Shown one piece after another: positions 23,258 to 34,799 of a DNA stretch of 64,000 nt. A model generated the notes under the pieces. The model did not search any database. It saw only the letters and a list, made by a program, of their open reading frames with translations, and was not told where the DNA came from. The stretch lies in assembly GCA_949130495.1 (NCBI GenBank), contig OX422214.1, forward strand, positions 4,510,046 through 4,574,045, given 5' to 3'. The position numbers were made by a program, and so were the translations under genes. This DNA comes from Sambucus nigra. Taxonomy: Eukaryota; Streptophyta; Magnoliopsida; Dipsacales; Adoxaceae. Each line of letters opens with the position of its first letter. Positions within the stretch are counted from its first letter, which is position 1.

Positions 23258-23451
23258 GTGTTATTATTAAACTGGAAATGGATTTTGTTAAATTAAAATT
23301 TGGAAAGTTTTTTTTAACACCAGCTTAATTGAGTATTGGGTGAGTTGTAAATGTTTTTGACAGTGATGCTAAGAATGAGCCAACTGTATATTCTGTTTTA
23401 ATTTGGTATGGGACTGGCCACCCGGTATTTAATTAGGCGGGGTGTTACAGG

Positions 23452-23469
23452 TGGTATCAGAGCATCAGG
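23452..23469 (+). promoter_or_regulatory. Primer-binding site of element C
   Basis: TGGTATCAGAGCATCAGG lies 2 bp after the left LTR and is identical to the element B site. Confidence 0.9.
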
Positions 23470-24294
23470 TTCTAGTGTCCTTTAGGGTCTGTACGGCTTA
23501 CTGTGTTTTCAGCTTAGCGTTCTTTGATGTAGAGCCCTATGTTTAGGATTGTTGATTTCTTTGGTAAAATCACGTATATGTTAGTGAAGCTTATTGTGTT
23601 TGAACGGGTTCGTACGAGAAGTATGGCAGATGAGGGCCATTGGATGGATAACAGAGATCGTACTTAGGAGGTTATGAAGTATGTTCGAGTATGATGACCG
23701 TAGTCGAGGTCACCCCTATTATGGAAAATTGAGGAGAGACATCAGTAGAAAGTTCTTGAAATGCGGGAATTATGTGTGTTACCTAACGAAGGCAATATAT
23801 TCAAAGGCTTGGGCATATAGTGGAGTGTGGTGAACTAGAACTGAAAATTTGGGGGTAAAATTTTTCTTGACTCATTGGAGAAAAGTTATAATAGTGGGAT
23901 TCAACAACCATCACCCGCAAATGAGGGTATGTTTCCTATCTAAGGAAGTATGAGGTGTATTGATTTTTGTAGCAATTAATATTGTGTGGGAAAAAAGGGT
24001 TGCTAAACTTAGCCTATAGCATCGTTATTTACGTAGACTCACCAAGGGGTGTGGGACACCGATGTTTTACATGTTATCACGTGGGTTTGATTTTTATCAT
24101 GGGATTACTTCCTTTGGGCATGTCCGAGCATGATGTGACTATCGGCATGCATTGACTTGTGGTATACGAGTGCGTATGTACTACTACTATAGCTAGCATC
24201 TTGTCTTTTATAAGAGAGTAGATGAGTAGACTTTATTCGAATTAATAAAACCTGTAGAGAGGTTATAAACTATTGACTAAAGACCTGAGGAGTT

Positions 24295-24398
24295 TTGATG
24301 ACTGACCACTTTAGGTAGTAGTGTATCGGGGGGGTTCCTTGTTTGGATTTCGCTTGCGAGACACCCCACGCATGAAACTAATAACCGTTGGGAGTCGA
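24295..24398 (+). repeat. Long-hairpin module, copy 6 (C internal)
   Basis: GGGG pairs with CCCC in the inner stem, and TTAG pairs with CTAA. The apical hairpin is TCGC-TT-GCGA. The outer stem differs from that of the LTR copy of the same element. Confidence 0.78.
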
Positions 24399-24792
24399 AA
24401 TAAGTTAGGTCTTTAGGATATGAGTTTATAACCTTTGCTATTATAATGAAAGTTGTACGATAGGGTGTATGGGCGCCCTGGATGATTGGATTGTAGTAGT
24501 TTTCAAAATTGTGAAACAGTAAGTAGTTGTGACTTCAGGATTTATCTGTTTAATAAGTGAGGATCATTTTTCCCAAACTTTGTCACGAGGACGGTATAGG
24601 GAAGATTGGGTATAATTTAAATTTGATTCAGTTGGAACTATATGGTGAGACTTAGTGTAACATCGATGGGGATTTTCGTTAATGTACTGTATGGGCGGTA
24701 CTACTTAGATTTCTTGCGATATGAGATTTATACTCCGAGTTGACCTTATCAGTATTGTTCATTTTTCTGAATTTCGGGACGAAATTCTGTTA

Positions 24793-24806
24793 TAAGGGGG
24801 GAAGTA
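24793..24806 (+). promoter_or_regulatory. Polypurine tract of element C
   Basis: TAAGGGGGGAAGTA directly precedes the right LTR. The phrase CGGGACGAAATTCTGTTATAAGG upstream resembles the region before gypsy polypurine tracts. Confidence 0.85.
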
Positions 24807-27800
24807 TGTAATACCCCGTAATTTTAATGACTTTTAAAATGGGTTATATTTTAAATTAATGGATTAATTAGATCTTATTATAAATTAATTCATTTGGGTT
24901 TTATCCGAATTGTGGATATTAAAATGGATGATTCTGAATATTACTTAAAGATATTTAGGTAATATATGAATGTGATGTCATTGATATGACGGTATGATAT
25001 AAATTCGGTAATTTGAATTTTTAGTCAGACGTGGTATGGGACGTGTCGGGACTAATTTATTAAATTAAAAAGAAAACTTATTTTTACATCAACCTTATAG
25101 TCATTTCGACTGCGTCATTGCGTCCGGAAGGGTTGAAATAGTCAAAAAAGTCTATTTGGATGTTGATATTGGGTCTCGGGTCATTTGGAAATGAAAAGAC
25201 AACCCAAAAGGGCCTTTTGGTTATTTTTAGAAGGGGGATGAATAGTGATTTCGGATTTTGTCTTATTATAAGTATTTGGAGATTAGTTGAATATGGGTTC
25301 ATTCATCTCTTCTACACAAAATTGAAAAGTCATCTTCTTAGAGAGAGTGGAAGGTTGCTTGGAAAGAAAAAGAAGTTTGCTTGGGAAGGAGGAGAACCAA
25401 AGGTCAAAGGTCACCACCACCATCACCACCTGTGTTATTCAACTCCAAAGGATCAGATCTTCATTAGAGACAAGTGTTTGATATTTTCAATTTAAGTTCG
25501 AATACTGTCCATGTTAGGATAGTTATAAAAAGAGATGATTTTCATGCTTGGAAGATGAAAGGATATAGTTGTTAATGGATTTTTGGAATCTAAAAATATA
25601 TAGGAATTAAACTCATGTTGTAGGTAGTTAGTAATCCAATAAATATTCATCAATATGTGGAAGAAATTCTGAAAATAATTTAGTGTTCTTGAAGATAATA
25701 TGTTGATAATTTTCTAGAAAAAGAGGCAAAAACGAGTGGAATGAGAAGAGCCAATTTGGAATGTTTAGATCTTCTTTTTGAGTGCATTTGGATGAGATTT
25801 AAGAAAAATTCAAAACACATACTTGACTCAATTTTTCGTGTAGAATCCAAATCTGAAGTCGGATTGATGATTTGAATAATTTTTGGATCTAATTTTTCTG
25901 AGTATTTATAATATGAGAATTCATGATGTTGTTTCTTTTTAATGTTGGTTCTTATCCCAAAACTTTTGTGGATCTTTGGTGATTATTAATTGGATATTAT
26001 GGGACTTAGAAGATATGAGTAGACCCTTGATAAGATTTGAATTAATTTGATTGGGATTTAAATTGATTAGAATGATGATAATTAAATTAAAGAAATTTCG
26101 GTTGCTAGATTCATTTGTTGGATTATAATTGGTTTGTATGAGGATTAAGGATAGTTCAAGTAGGGGAGATTTAATATAACACCTGGGTAGCCTTAGGGTT
26201 ACAATTTAAACATCAAGGACTGAGTTTAAGCTCATTATTGATTTCGCAAGGGCTGAGTGTAGTACAAGAGCGTAGTGGTATGGCTCCTGGATAGAGATGG
26301 GAGTTTAGAACACATTTGGTTGAAAGAGGGGATGAGGTTATTCCGATCGCATATTTGAAGTTAACGAACCTCCTCGATCGACAAAGTTAAGTAGTAGTGT
26401 ATTGGAGGGGTTCCTTGTTTGGATTTCGCTTTGCGAGACGCTCCGCGCATGAACCTTAATGACATCGGGAGTGGAGAGATGTTATAGGATGCGAGGATAA
26501 TTAAATTATGAAGTAAAGATATGACATTTTAATACGTGGGATTTAAAGAGATATAATGCTACGTAAGGGAAAAATCTAAGGTTAATGTGAGTACCTTGTT
26601 GTTAATATAATATAGGTATGATAATACCTATTTGATTGATTAATGATTATGTGTATGACATACCTAGCTTACTTGCTATCGGTGGGAGGTTTGCGCGTGA
26701 GGGCAGTCATATCCTGATGAATCCATGGGATCTTTGATTTGTCGCTCGAGAACATCGGTATATGAAATACCTAGCTTACTTGTGTTGTTGTTAATGATTA
26801 TGTGTATGACATACCTAGCTTACTTGTGTTGTTGTTAATGGTTCGAGGTATCCTCACCGAACCTTTTGTCCCCTTTTCGGCGACCAGCGATATTGGGACA
26901 TGATAGCAGAGTAATGCATTGCACTGCAGCTGTGACTCGGGGTGCCGAAAATATATATGAATATATATATATATATATAATGGATTAAATGAATGATTGG
27001 ATTTATTGTGGTTAAATTATCTACTGTGTGATAATTGTAGATAACGGTGAATAGAGAAAGATAATGGAATTAAGTTAATGAATGTTTATTCTTAAAGAAT
27101 TGAAAAGTTTAACTCATATTAATGATAAATGATTCATGTTAATGAGAAACTAATCATATAAATGAGAAATATAAATGAATAATAATGTGACGTATGGTAT
27201 GGGACATACAAGGATTATGATATTGTGATGGAATTATAATATGGAGACTAGAAAAGAGGAACCATTAACTAGGAGGTTAATAGGAAACGTTAAGTGTGCA
27301 CTCTAGTTGAGAGGTGAGAATGGCAAGTGAGGGTTGGGTCTAACATGTACATAATAAAAGATTTATTGCACTTGTTAAATACTTGCTGTTTTAAAAATCA
27401 TTTACACAATCGGGCTCTGACCCGTTTCCTTGCATATTTTCTTTTCTATTGTATCTTCTATATCAGGTGTCCAGCAACAGGGACGCCAACCTTAGCGGAT
27501 TATGACAGGCTATGGATTTATGGAGTATTGCTTAGACGCCTATCATCATTTGATTCACAGTATTCTCTTAGTAGGGCATGTCGCCCAAAGGATTCAGTTA
27601 TCTTCTTCTATCGGGAAAATACTATGGTACTCGTGTCATTTTAATACATTTGATATTGTTGGGATTACAGTAATGGATTAATATTATTTGGGAATGTTTA
27701 TTCCAATTGCATTCAAATTATTTTGTGTTATCTAATTGGTTATCAGTGTTGTAGTATAAAATGTATTGTGTTATTCTTAAACTGGAAATGGATTTTGTTA

Positions 27801-27959
27801 AATTAAAATTTGGAAAGTTTTTTTTAACACCAGCTTAATTGAGTATTGGGTGAGTTGTAAATGTTTTCGACAGTGATGCTAAGAATGAGCCAACTGTATA
27901 TTCTGTTTTAATTTGGTATGGGACTGGCCACCCGGTATTTAATTAGGCGGGGTTTTACA
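24807..27959 (+). repeat. Element C right LTR
   Basis: This 3153-bp LTR is uninterrupted. It differs from the left copy by an expanded CAC/CAT run near 25410 and by a replaced patch at about 26750-26840. Its GC-donor-like site reads GACAAGT instead of GGCAAGT. Confidence 0.92.
26370..26476 (+). repeat. Long-hairpin module, copy 7 (C right LTR)
   Basis: It is nearly identical to copy 5. CTTAAC has become CTTAAT, which keeps pairing with GTTAAG through a G-U pair. Confidence 0.8.
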
Positions 27960-28521
27960 TATAAGTGGTGTAACTAGATAAAGTTGCGACGCTCGTTGGC
28001 CCTAGACTCATGTGTGTAATTTGAGTTTGTTGCGGTTTCGATAACATAATAATGTAGGCTTATGTGTTTTCCGCGGTAGCGGAATTTTATTTTCTTTCAC
28101 TCGTCATAGAGGCGGGGGTTTATATTTTGTATATATTGTATGATGTTATGGGTTGATCGGAGCGATAGAAGGCTAATGATGGCAGGACTATCGTGTCTGC
28201 AGTTCCTGGAGGGAGCAGGTTGTTGTGGCGATATCTCACATGGATACAGGTTGAGTTCGCCTTTATTGATATGGGTAAATGGAACTTCGATGATCAGAGG
28301 TTTCATTGTTATGATGTGAGTGCGTGGCGACCTTATAAATACGATTTAAGGCCGCAGGATTATCGTTGAGCTGTAAGATTTAGATCATCATTGGTTTGCG
28401 CGAGGACTAAATATTAGTACGAGCGCTAGGTGGGGTGACTTTTAGTTAGATATGGGAGTTCAGACCACCTTTTGTTGAAAGGGGATAGGATTATCCCGGT
28501 TGCATATTTGGAAATAACGGA

Positions 28522-28628
28522 CCTTCATGACTGACAAAGTTAAGTAGCAGTGTGTGGAGGGGTTCCTTGTTTGGATTTCGCTCTGCGAGACGCTCCACAC
28601 ATGAATCTTAACGGCGTCGGGAGTGGAG
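28522..28628 (+). repeat. Long-hairpin module, copy 8 (B internal)
   Basis: The inner stem GTGTGGAG pairs perfectly with CTCCACAC, and GTTAAG pairs with CTTAAC. In other copies the same stem is built from different bases. Confidence 0.8.
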
Positions 28629-29016
28629 AGATGTTATAGGATGCAAGTATGTGGGTTTTGTTGATAAGTCTCATAGTGTGGATGAACCGCTATAGACTAT
28701 GAGCCAGGTGATGGCAATGTGATTATGGAAATATTGTTCTATGGAAAGGCACTAAAGTGGTCCTCTCACCACAAGTGAGTGGGTGGAGTAGGACTTAGAG
28801 AAATTGATCTGAGGATTTTAGCCAGGCCTTAATGAAAAGGCAAATTTTGAGGAAGTATGTGTTGGGTATGATGTTCGTAGTGCTTTACAGGGAGTTGGCA
28901 CTTCGATTTGTTAGGTTTCCTTTCGTATGGGCGGAAGGATGGAATAGTACGAATGCATTCGTAGGTTAGCATGGTAGGATTTAGGACGTCCCGCTGGTGT
29001 TACTTAGGTCGCTATA

Positions 29017-29127
29017 TCTCGATGACCGACAACGCGAGGGAGTAGTGTAACGGGAGGGTTCCTTGTTTGGATTTTGCTTCTGCGAGATGTCCCACGCACG
29101 AAACCAGGCAAATGTCGGAAGTTGAGA
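29017..29127 (+). repeat. Long-hairpin module, copy 9 (B internal)
   Basis: TCTCGA pairs with TTGAGA (one G-U), CCGACA pairs with TGTCGG, and GGGA pairs with TCCC. Confidence 0.8.
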
Positions 29128-29644
29128 GAGGCCTTGGGCACAATGGATATACTTAGGATTATACTCGTTCCGCGTAGGTAGGGTAACGCCTAGACAGTAG
29201 CATTGCTAGGATGTAAGTTTAGTAGAGTTAGTGGCGCCGAGGTTAGGAGAATTGAATTTCACGGGTTGGGAGGACCCATATAGGAGTATTACACCGAGGA
29301 AAAGAGACCCTTATTGGGAGAGAGTGTTACGTGTCGAACGTTCACAATGGATGTGCAGATGTGCACAGGTTAGAAAGGTGTATGGGCACCTTAGTGAGTT
29401 GGTTTTACATACTGCCTGAAATAGAAAAGGCTTGGTATATAAAGTTGAAGATTATGTCGTGAGGCAATATAGATGATGGGTGCAATGTGATGCTATTAGA
29501 GTCACTTTATGATCGCGGTAGCCATATAGTGTAAGGTTGGGAACCATTGGGTTAGTATCGTTCACCTTTGAGGTATTAGGATTTGGAGTGATCCTGGTTT
29601 GGTGGTGTAGGTTGTACCTGAATTTCGAGGACAAAATTCCGTTG

Positions 29645-29658
29645 TAAGGGGGGGAGTA
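29645..29658 (+). promoter_or_regulatory. Polypurine tract of element B
   Basis: TAAGGGGGGGAGTA abuts TGTAACAACC of the shortened right LTR. Confidence 0.85.
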
Positions 29659-30073
29659 TGTAACAACCTGTCCTTTTGGGAGACCATTAAATTCCCTAAT
29701 TAGAAATAAAATTGGAATTTGGAGATTTTCCCAAAATAGTAATTTTGGGATTTTCGAGGATTTGATGATTATCGATAGATGATATATTTACTTTTGGGGT
29801 TTAGTTTGTGGCATTTCAATTTGGTTGTATTATATTGTACAGAGAGTTCGGTTATTTTATTTCATCTCAGTTGTTGTTTATAAACTGTTGTGATTGTTTT
29901 ACTTGGTTGGTTTGATTAAAAAGATTAGTTAAATAAAATTCAATGTCAGCCTAATAAGTTATTAGTAATTAAATTGATTTTCGACAGTGATGCTGAGAAT
30001 GAACCATATGAGATTTCTATTTTAATCTGGTAAATGATTGATCACCCGATATTTTATTAGGCGGGGTATCGCA
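29659..30073 (+). repeat. Element B right LTR with ~3.1-kb internal deletion
   Basis: The first ~140 bp match 14731-14872 and the last ~250 bp match about 18005-18265. The join follows TTTACTTTTGGGG. The terminus has decayed to TATCGCA. The deletion removed the promoter, the hairpin modules and the splice-like sites. Confidence 0.85.
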
Positions 30074-30732
30074 AATACTAATTCCATTCTTGATGTTTAT
30101 GGAATAATTAGTGGTGGGTGGGAAGTGTTTTCCATAGAAAATGGGGAAATATGGAACACATGTCACATTTAAGGCTACCATTTGTATCGAATGGACGGAA
30201 TAAGCACCTCAAAAGTAGAAAAAAATAGTAATAAGTAGGATTTTCCACAGGAATTAGTGTAATGCCGATCAAACATACCTGAACTTTCCGTGAAACGAAA
30301 ATTACAAATTTCGTTGTGATTTTTTAGGTTTTGACTTTTCAAGAAAAGTTTTTCTCGAGGGATGCGGAAGCGGACCATAAGGAGTCGATGACATGACCAA
30401 ATTGACTTACTTTAATGATCCAGAGTTCTTGATAATCTTCAGAAGAGATATGATCTTAATGAAATACATGTGAGTTAATTTCTCTCTACGACTTGTTTTT
30501 CACATTAAATACTTGATTTCGTTATAAGAAAGAGGAGAGGAAAATATGAACTTCTCTTCCTATAATAAAATAAGGTCAAGTGTTTAATTGCATCAATTGT
30601 GAAAAGGGTGAAACAGTACCTACCGTCTAATTGTATCGGGTTTGATTTTAATGCATCATGTGATGATAAGAACCACATATAGCTTGACACAGTTTCTGAG
30701 CATTTAAAAAAATCTTTAATTAATATGTAGAC
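30074..30732. other. Non-coding interval
   Basis: AT-rich unique-looking sequence. Two short minus-strand frames (30175-30378 and 30505-30690) have no recognisable features. Confidence 0.5.
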
Positions 30733-31041
30733 TTAGGTTGCGTTTGTTTTTTTATCTGAATCTGAAGTCTGAATCTGAAATCTGAAGACTGAATCTGAAG
30801 TCTCAAATCTGAATCTGAAAAATGTGTTTGTTTTTACGTCTGAATATACTTCTGAATGAATGTATTTAGACTGATTCAGACTTCAGATTCAGACTTCAGA
30901 CCTAACTTTACCTCTTAATCATTAAGAGGCAAATATGACCGTGAACCTCTTAATCATTTAAAAAAACAAACACTTTTTGATACCTCTTAAGTCTGAATGG
31001 TTCAGATTCAGACTTAAGAGGTAAAAACAAACGACCCCTTA
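30733..31041. mobile_element. hAT-like MITE
   Basis: Termini TTAGGTTGCGTTTGTTTT and AAAACAAACGACCCCTTA are imperfect inverted repeats. The interior is built from TCTGAATCTGAAGTC-type units on the left and their reverse complements on the right, so the whole ~309 bp can fold back. No clear 8-bp target duplication is visible. Confidence 0.7.
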
Positions 31042-31656
31042 GTCATGTCATAATTTATGGACCAACCTATATTCTTCTTTCCCATTTCTCAAAACCCAAT
31101 CCGTTATTTCCTCTTTCATTAAAAACAATAATCAAGAAAATCAAGAATAAAATCAAACTGCAACACACAATTAAATAAGATTTTAATGCAATTATATGTA
31201 GATATTGACACACAAAAGATATGATTGCGTATCAAAATCCTTAGAAAATAAGCCCCTAGTATATTGGATATATACATGAATAGTAACCCCCGTCATTTGG
31301 GTAGTATAATCACAATGGTATCATATGTTCCCCAATATTAATGTGAGAGACACCATTTCTCCAGCCTCGACGACATCATGGATGGTGTCTTAGTTAACGA
31401 TTATGCCAAGAAACCATCTCTTTGCTATTTCTTTAGTTTCTTGTTTGATAAGTTCTTTGATTCTTACTAATAACATGCAATGAGGGTGCTCGGCATGGTT
31501 GTAATTCATAGGATTTATGTGGCCAACCATTGTTTAACGGGTGTACATATTTGTTTAAATGTATTATAACGTAAGCGGTAGTGTATACCTTGACTTATTT
31601 ATCTATATCTATTTATTATTATTTGGGTTTGATTTGAAATGATTTAAGGAAATTTA
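31042..31656. other. Non-coding interval
   Basis: No gene, RNA or repeat structure was recognised. Confidence 0.45.
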
Positions 31657-31657
31657 G

Positions 31658-32084
31658 GTCCTGTTTGGTTGTCCCAAAATTGTAAATTGGGTCATTAATA
31701 AATTGATTCATTTACAAATTGACCCATTAATTGTGTTTGGTTTCATTAATGAAAGGATTCATTAATTGCCTCATTTTAGTTCATGTGCAAAATCTGAAAT
31801 TGGATCATTTCACAAAAATCGTGAAATGAATCCATTTGAAATAGGAGTCACAGAAAGTGCATGTCCCTTCTCCCTCCCCTCCTCTCTATTTTCCCTCCCC
31901 CTTTCTCTCTCTCTCGATATGTTTTTATCTTTTTTTCATAGAACCTTAACATCAATTTCAAATTACCAAACATCGTGTAAAATTGGATTTAACTCATTTC
32001 AAATTTACTCATTTACAATTCACTAATTCACAATGAACCAATTTACATAATCAAACAATTTGCGCAACCAAACTGGGCCTTAGG
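31658..32084. mobile_element. hAT-like MITE
   Basis: TAGGTCCTGTTTGGTTG at the left and CAACCAAACTGGGCCTTA at the right form terminal inverted repeats, with TTCATTAAT/ATTTACA motifs repeated in both orientations. The 86-codon frame inside it (31766-32026) is not considered a gene. No matching target duplication is evident. Confidence 0.65.
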
Positions 32085-32634
32085 GTTTCAGAATTATGGT
32101 TGAAGCTTTTGCTAAAGATGGAAAAGTGGGGAAGAAGATACAAGGGCATATAAACCCTCCCGCGGGGGTGGGTTGTAAAACAAATCTATATTAAGATGGT
32201 TTATATTAAGATGAATTTCCATTTGTCTGTCGGGCATTATGTCTCATTTATAATTAATTTTAGGTATCTCAAATATGACATATATTGCTGGAGTAAAACA
32301 AACCTATTTTGCAAATTCTAATTTTCTCCTCGCATCATATATTAAGACGGCACGTGAATTTCCATTGAACAAAATTCTTATTGGTTCTCGATCATTAGGA
32401 GAAAATATGAATTTCAGCTAGTCCATGGAATTTTATATATTTGGAGCGAACAGCTAATGGGTGGAGTTTATGCTTGCAAATTGCAGAGAATACAATCTTT
32501 CTTGCATCTGGCGATGAATCTTTGTTTGGGCTGCCTCCAAGAGTATGTTGGTAGGGATTAACATGGGGGTGAAGTTTTAAATAGGTTGGCTAGAACTGTT
32601 GGATGTGAGGTGGTGGAGTGGCCGCTGAGTTATT
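32085..32634. other. Non-coding interval
   Basis: It contains two TATATTAAGATGG-type direct repeats near 32185 and nothing else recognised. Confidence 0.4.
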
Positions 32635-32946
32635 TAGGTCCGTTTGGTTCGTGGTGAAATACTTTTCACCGTGTTAAAAGTAAAAGGTGAATTCTTAGCT
32701 TGGTGATTTTGTTTTCACCATCTCCGTTTGGATGGTCGAGTTTTCACTAGGTGAAAATTTTAACTTTTTCAATATTTGTTGTTTGGATGGTCAAGATGAA
32801 TATGGTGAAAAAAATAAAACGACTATATTACCCCATACTTCAAACGCACACAAAAATAGTTATACTAAACTATTTGATTTTCATCACAAGTGTCAATGAC
32901 CATTAAAAAATATTAATTTACCTTAAACTCAAATTTTGACACAATT

Positions 32947-32967
32947 CCCCCCCCCCCCCCCCCCCCC
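32947..32967. repeat. Poly-C tract (21 C)
   Basis: Twenty-one consecutive C residues are followed by GCCCCACACCC and a CAC-rich run. Length here is prone to sequencing or assembly error. Confidence 0.95.
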
Positions 32968-33744
32968 GCCCCACACCCACCCACCATCACCACCACCACC
33001 ACCACATAACTAGTTATATTTGGCTATGCGAGACAAATAAGTATAAAAAAGTTTAAAAAAATAGTACCAATTAAAAAAAATAGTCATAATTAAAAAAGAA
33101 AACAGTCTCGATTTAAAAAAAACTTTTCAACAATGAAAAAAAGGGCCAATTGTAAAACACAGTCTCAATTACAAAAAAAGAGTCTAAAGTATAAAAACAG
33201 TAGCCACAATTAAAACAAATAATTCTCAACAATGAAAAAATAGTCCCAATTAAGAAAAAAAGTTTTCAATATTGGAAAAAATAATCCCAATTAAAAAAAA
33301 AACATTGCCAATTAAAAAAAAAGTCCCAACTATGGAAAAAAAGTGTCCAAATTAAAAGAATTTAAAAAAAAAACAGGTCCTAACTATGAAACTGTCCCAA
33401 TTAGTAAAAAAATTCCGAACACATTACCTTGCACCAAACAAATATTCATTTATTTTTAATTTTTTTATACAAATAGCTATTCCCACCCCCTCCATGTCTT
33501 TCCCCACACTCTTTGGATAATAAATGACAATTGTGCCTTTAGATTTATAAAATCTAAATGTCCAATTTTTTCACCTCGAACTAAAATAAATACATTTGAT
33601 ATAAAACAAAAAGTTATATTTTCAATACAAAAATTGTGTATAAAACGTAAAATCTTATCTATTTTTTTATTAAAAAACTGTATATAAAACGTAAAATTTA
33701 TTTTCCTTAAGAAACTGGTTTTTTAAAAAAACATTTTTTTCGTT

Positions 33745-34060
33745 TACAAATTTTATTGTTGGTTAAAAACTTTTTTTTTTGTACTATTTAAAAAATAATC
33801 TTTTTACTATTTTAAAAAAATATGGACCGCGACAGCGGTATGTATAGGCGGTCCGACCACCTATACATACCGCTGGCGCAGAGCATTTTTTCTAATATGT
33901 TGGTCCGCGCCAACGGTATGTATAGGTGGTCGGACTGCCTATACATACCGCTGACGCGGACCATTTATTTTTATAGTAAAAAGATTGTTTTTAAAATAGT
34001 AAAATAAACAGTTTTTAACTGAAAAAATAAATAAAAGAAACAGTTTTTAACTAGAAATGG
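33745..34060. repeat. Large inverted repeat with tandem hairpins
   Basis: The two outer arms (about 33745-33840 and 33955-34060) are A/T-rich and inverted relative to each other. The centre holds two successive GC-rich hairpins (33824-33887 and 33901-33963). Each contains AGCGGTATGTATAGG or ACGGTATGTATAGG and its complement, flanked by GGACCGCG or GGTCCGCG. The whole is therefore a palindrome made of two smaller palindromes. Confidence 0.8.
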
Positions 34061-34799
34061 TAAAAAGAATGTCCATTTTTTTTAAATAAATAACGAAACA
34101 GTTTTTTTATCAACGTCCATTTAAATAAAAAAATATGTTTTTTTATAAATAACATAATGTTTTTTAAATGAGAAGATAACTTTTATAATTTATATATTTT
34201 CAGAATATTAAAATTTTAATTTTCTACAATATTAGGATTTTTATTTTCAAAAAATTTTGATTTTATTTTTTTCATAATATTTTATTTTAAAAAGTAATAG
34301 ATTTTGGGGCAAAAGATTATATTTGTTCAAATCATAAATGCATAGAGGGTTTTTTTAGTCTTTTAGTTTTTAAATATTAAAAAGGGCGTGAGGGGAGACA
34401 TAAAGGGTGTATGAATAGTTATTCCATTTTTTATTTATATTTTTATTTTTTAAAATTTTAAAAAAAATTAATTTTATTTTTTATTTTTTTAAAATAAAAG
34501 AAAATTAAAAATGAAATTGAAAAAAAAAATTAAATGAATATTTAGTGATCGTGTTAATTGAGAGGGAGAAATAAATGTGATAGTTGTAAGTGGAAATAAA
34601 AAAGGATAGTCTGATAATGAATGCGATAAATTTCATTGTTTTCACCTGTTGAATTATTCACTTTATCTATGATTTGAAATGGTTAAAGTTTCATATCACT
34701 TTTCACCATATTCATTTTATTTCACCATGTTAAATGATCACCCGAACACATATTTTATCTAGGTGAAATATTTTTCACCACGAACCAAACCTACTCTTA

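Larger units (their letters stand above)
19013..23449 (+). repeat. Element C left LTR, interrupted
   Basis: It matches the right LTR up to about 22170. A minus-strand solo LTR then intervenes. The last ~190 bp of the LTR (from GTGTTATTATTAAACTGG at 23258) are then repeated through to GTGTTACA at 23449. The tail is therefore present twice: about 21998-22170 without the terminus, and 23258-23449 complete. Confidence 0.9.
23470..24806 (+). other. Element C internal region (non-coding)
   Basis: It contains the GTTCTAGTGTCCTTTAGGG start shared with A and B, one long-hairpin module (24295-24398) and a terminal purine tract. No pol or gag similarity was found. Together with the complete LTRs this implies mobilisation by proteins of another element. 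Confidence 0.75.
19013..27959 (+). mobile_element. Element C: LARD-like LTR retrotransposon nested in B
   Basis: The 5-bp target duplication TATAA lies at 19008-19012 and 27960-27964. The left LTR (19013-23449, enlarged by an insertion) and the right LTR (24807-27959, 3153 bp) start TGTAATACCCCG and end TTACA. The internal region is only 1357 bp and codes for nothing recognisable, so the element is non-autonomous (large LTRs, minimal interior). Its LTRs resemble each other more closely than those of A, in line with its younger, nested position. Confidence 0.92.
27965..29658 (+). other. Element B internal region, right part
   Basis: It carries a GATATCTCACATGGATACAGG segment shared with element A (7545) and two long-hairpin modules. 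It ends in TTTCGAGGACAAAATTCCG before the purine tract, a phrase typical of plant gypsy elements. A short frame at 29340-29400 (CRCAQVRKVYG) faintly resembles an integrase zinc-binding stretch but is too weak to call. Confidence 0.65.
14731..30073 (+). mobile_element. Element B: large-LTR retrotransposon containing nested element C
   Basis: The left LTR is 14731-18265, the PBS is at 18268, the purine tract at about 29645-29658, and a shortened right LTR at 29659-30073. Element C (19013-27959) interrupts its internal region. Without C the internal part is about 2.44 kb and non-coding except for weak hints. The 5' internal sequence (18268-18480) is clearly homologous to that of element A. Flanking 5-mers are AATTT and AATAC, so no convincing target duplication remains. 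It is probably a non-autonomous relative of Ty3/gypsy elements. Confidence 0.85.
32635..34799. mobile_element. 2.2-kb non-autonomous TIR element (hAT-like)
   Basis: TAGGTCCGTTTGGTTCGTGG at the left matches the reverse complement of the right end (CCACGAACCAAACCTACTCTTA). TTTTCACC/GGTGAAA motifs follow inward from both ends. The interior is A/T-rich, holds a C21 run and a 320-bp inverted repeat, and has no transposase. Flanking 8-mers match only in GAGT, so the target duplication is uncertain. Confidence 0.65.

Noticed and set aside
25160..25495. Frame with a His-rich stretch in the C right LTR
   Set aside because: The His run comes from a CAC/CAT repeat that is shorter in the left LTR. It lies across the LTR leader.
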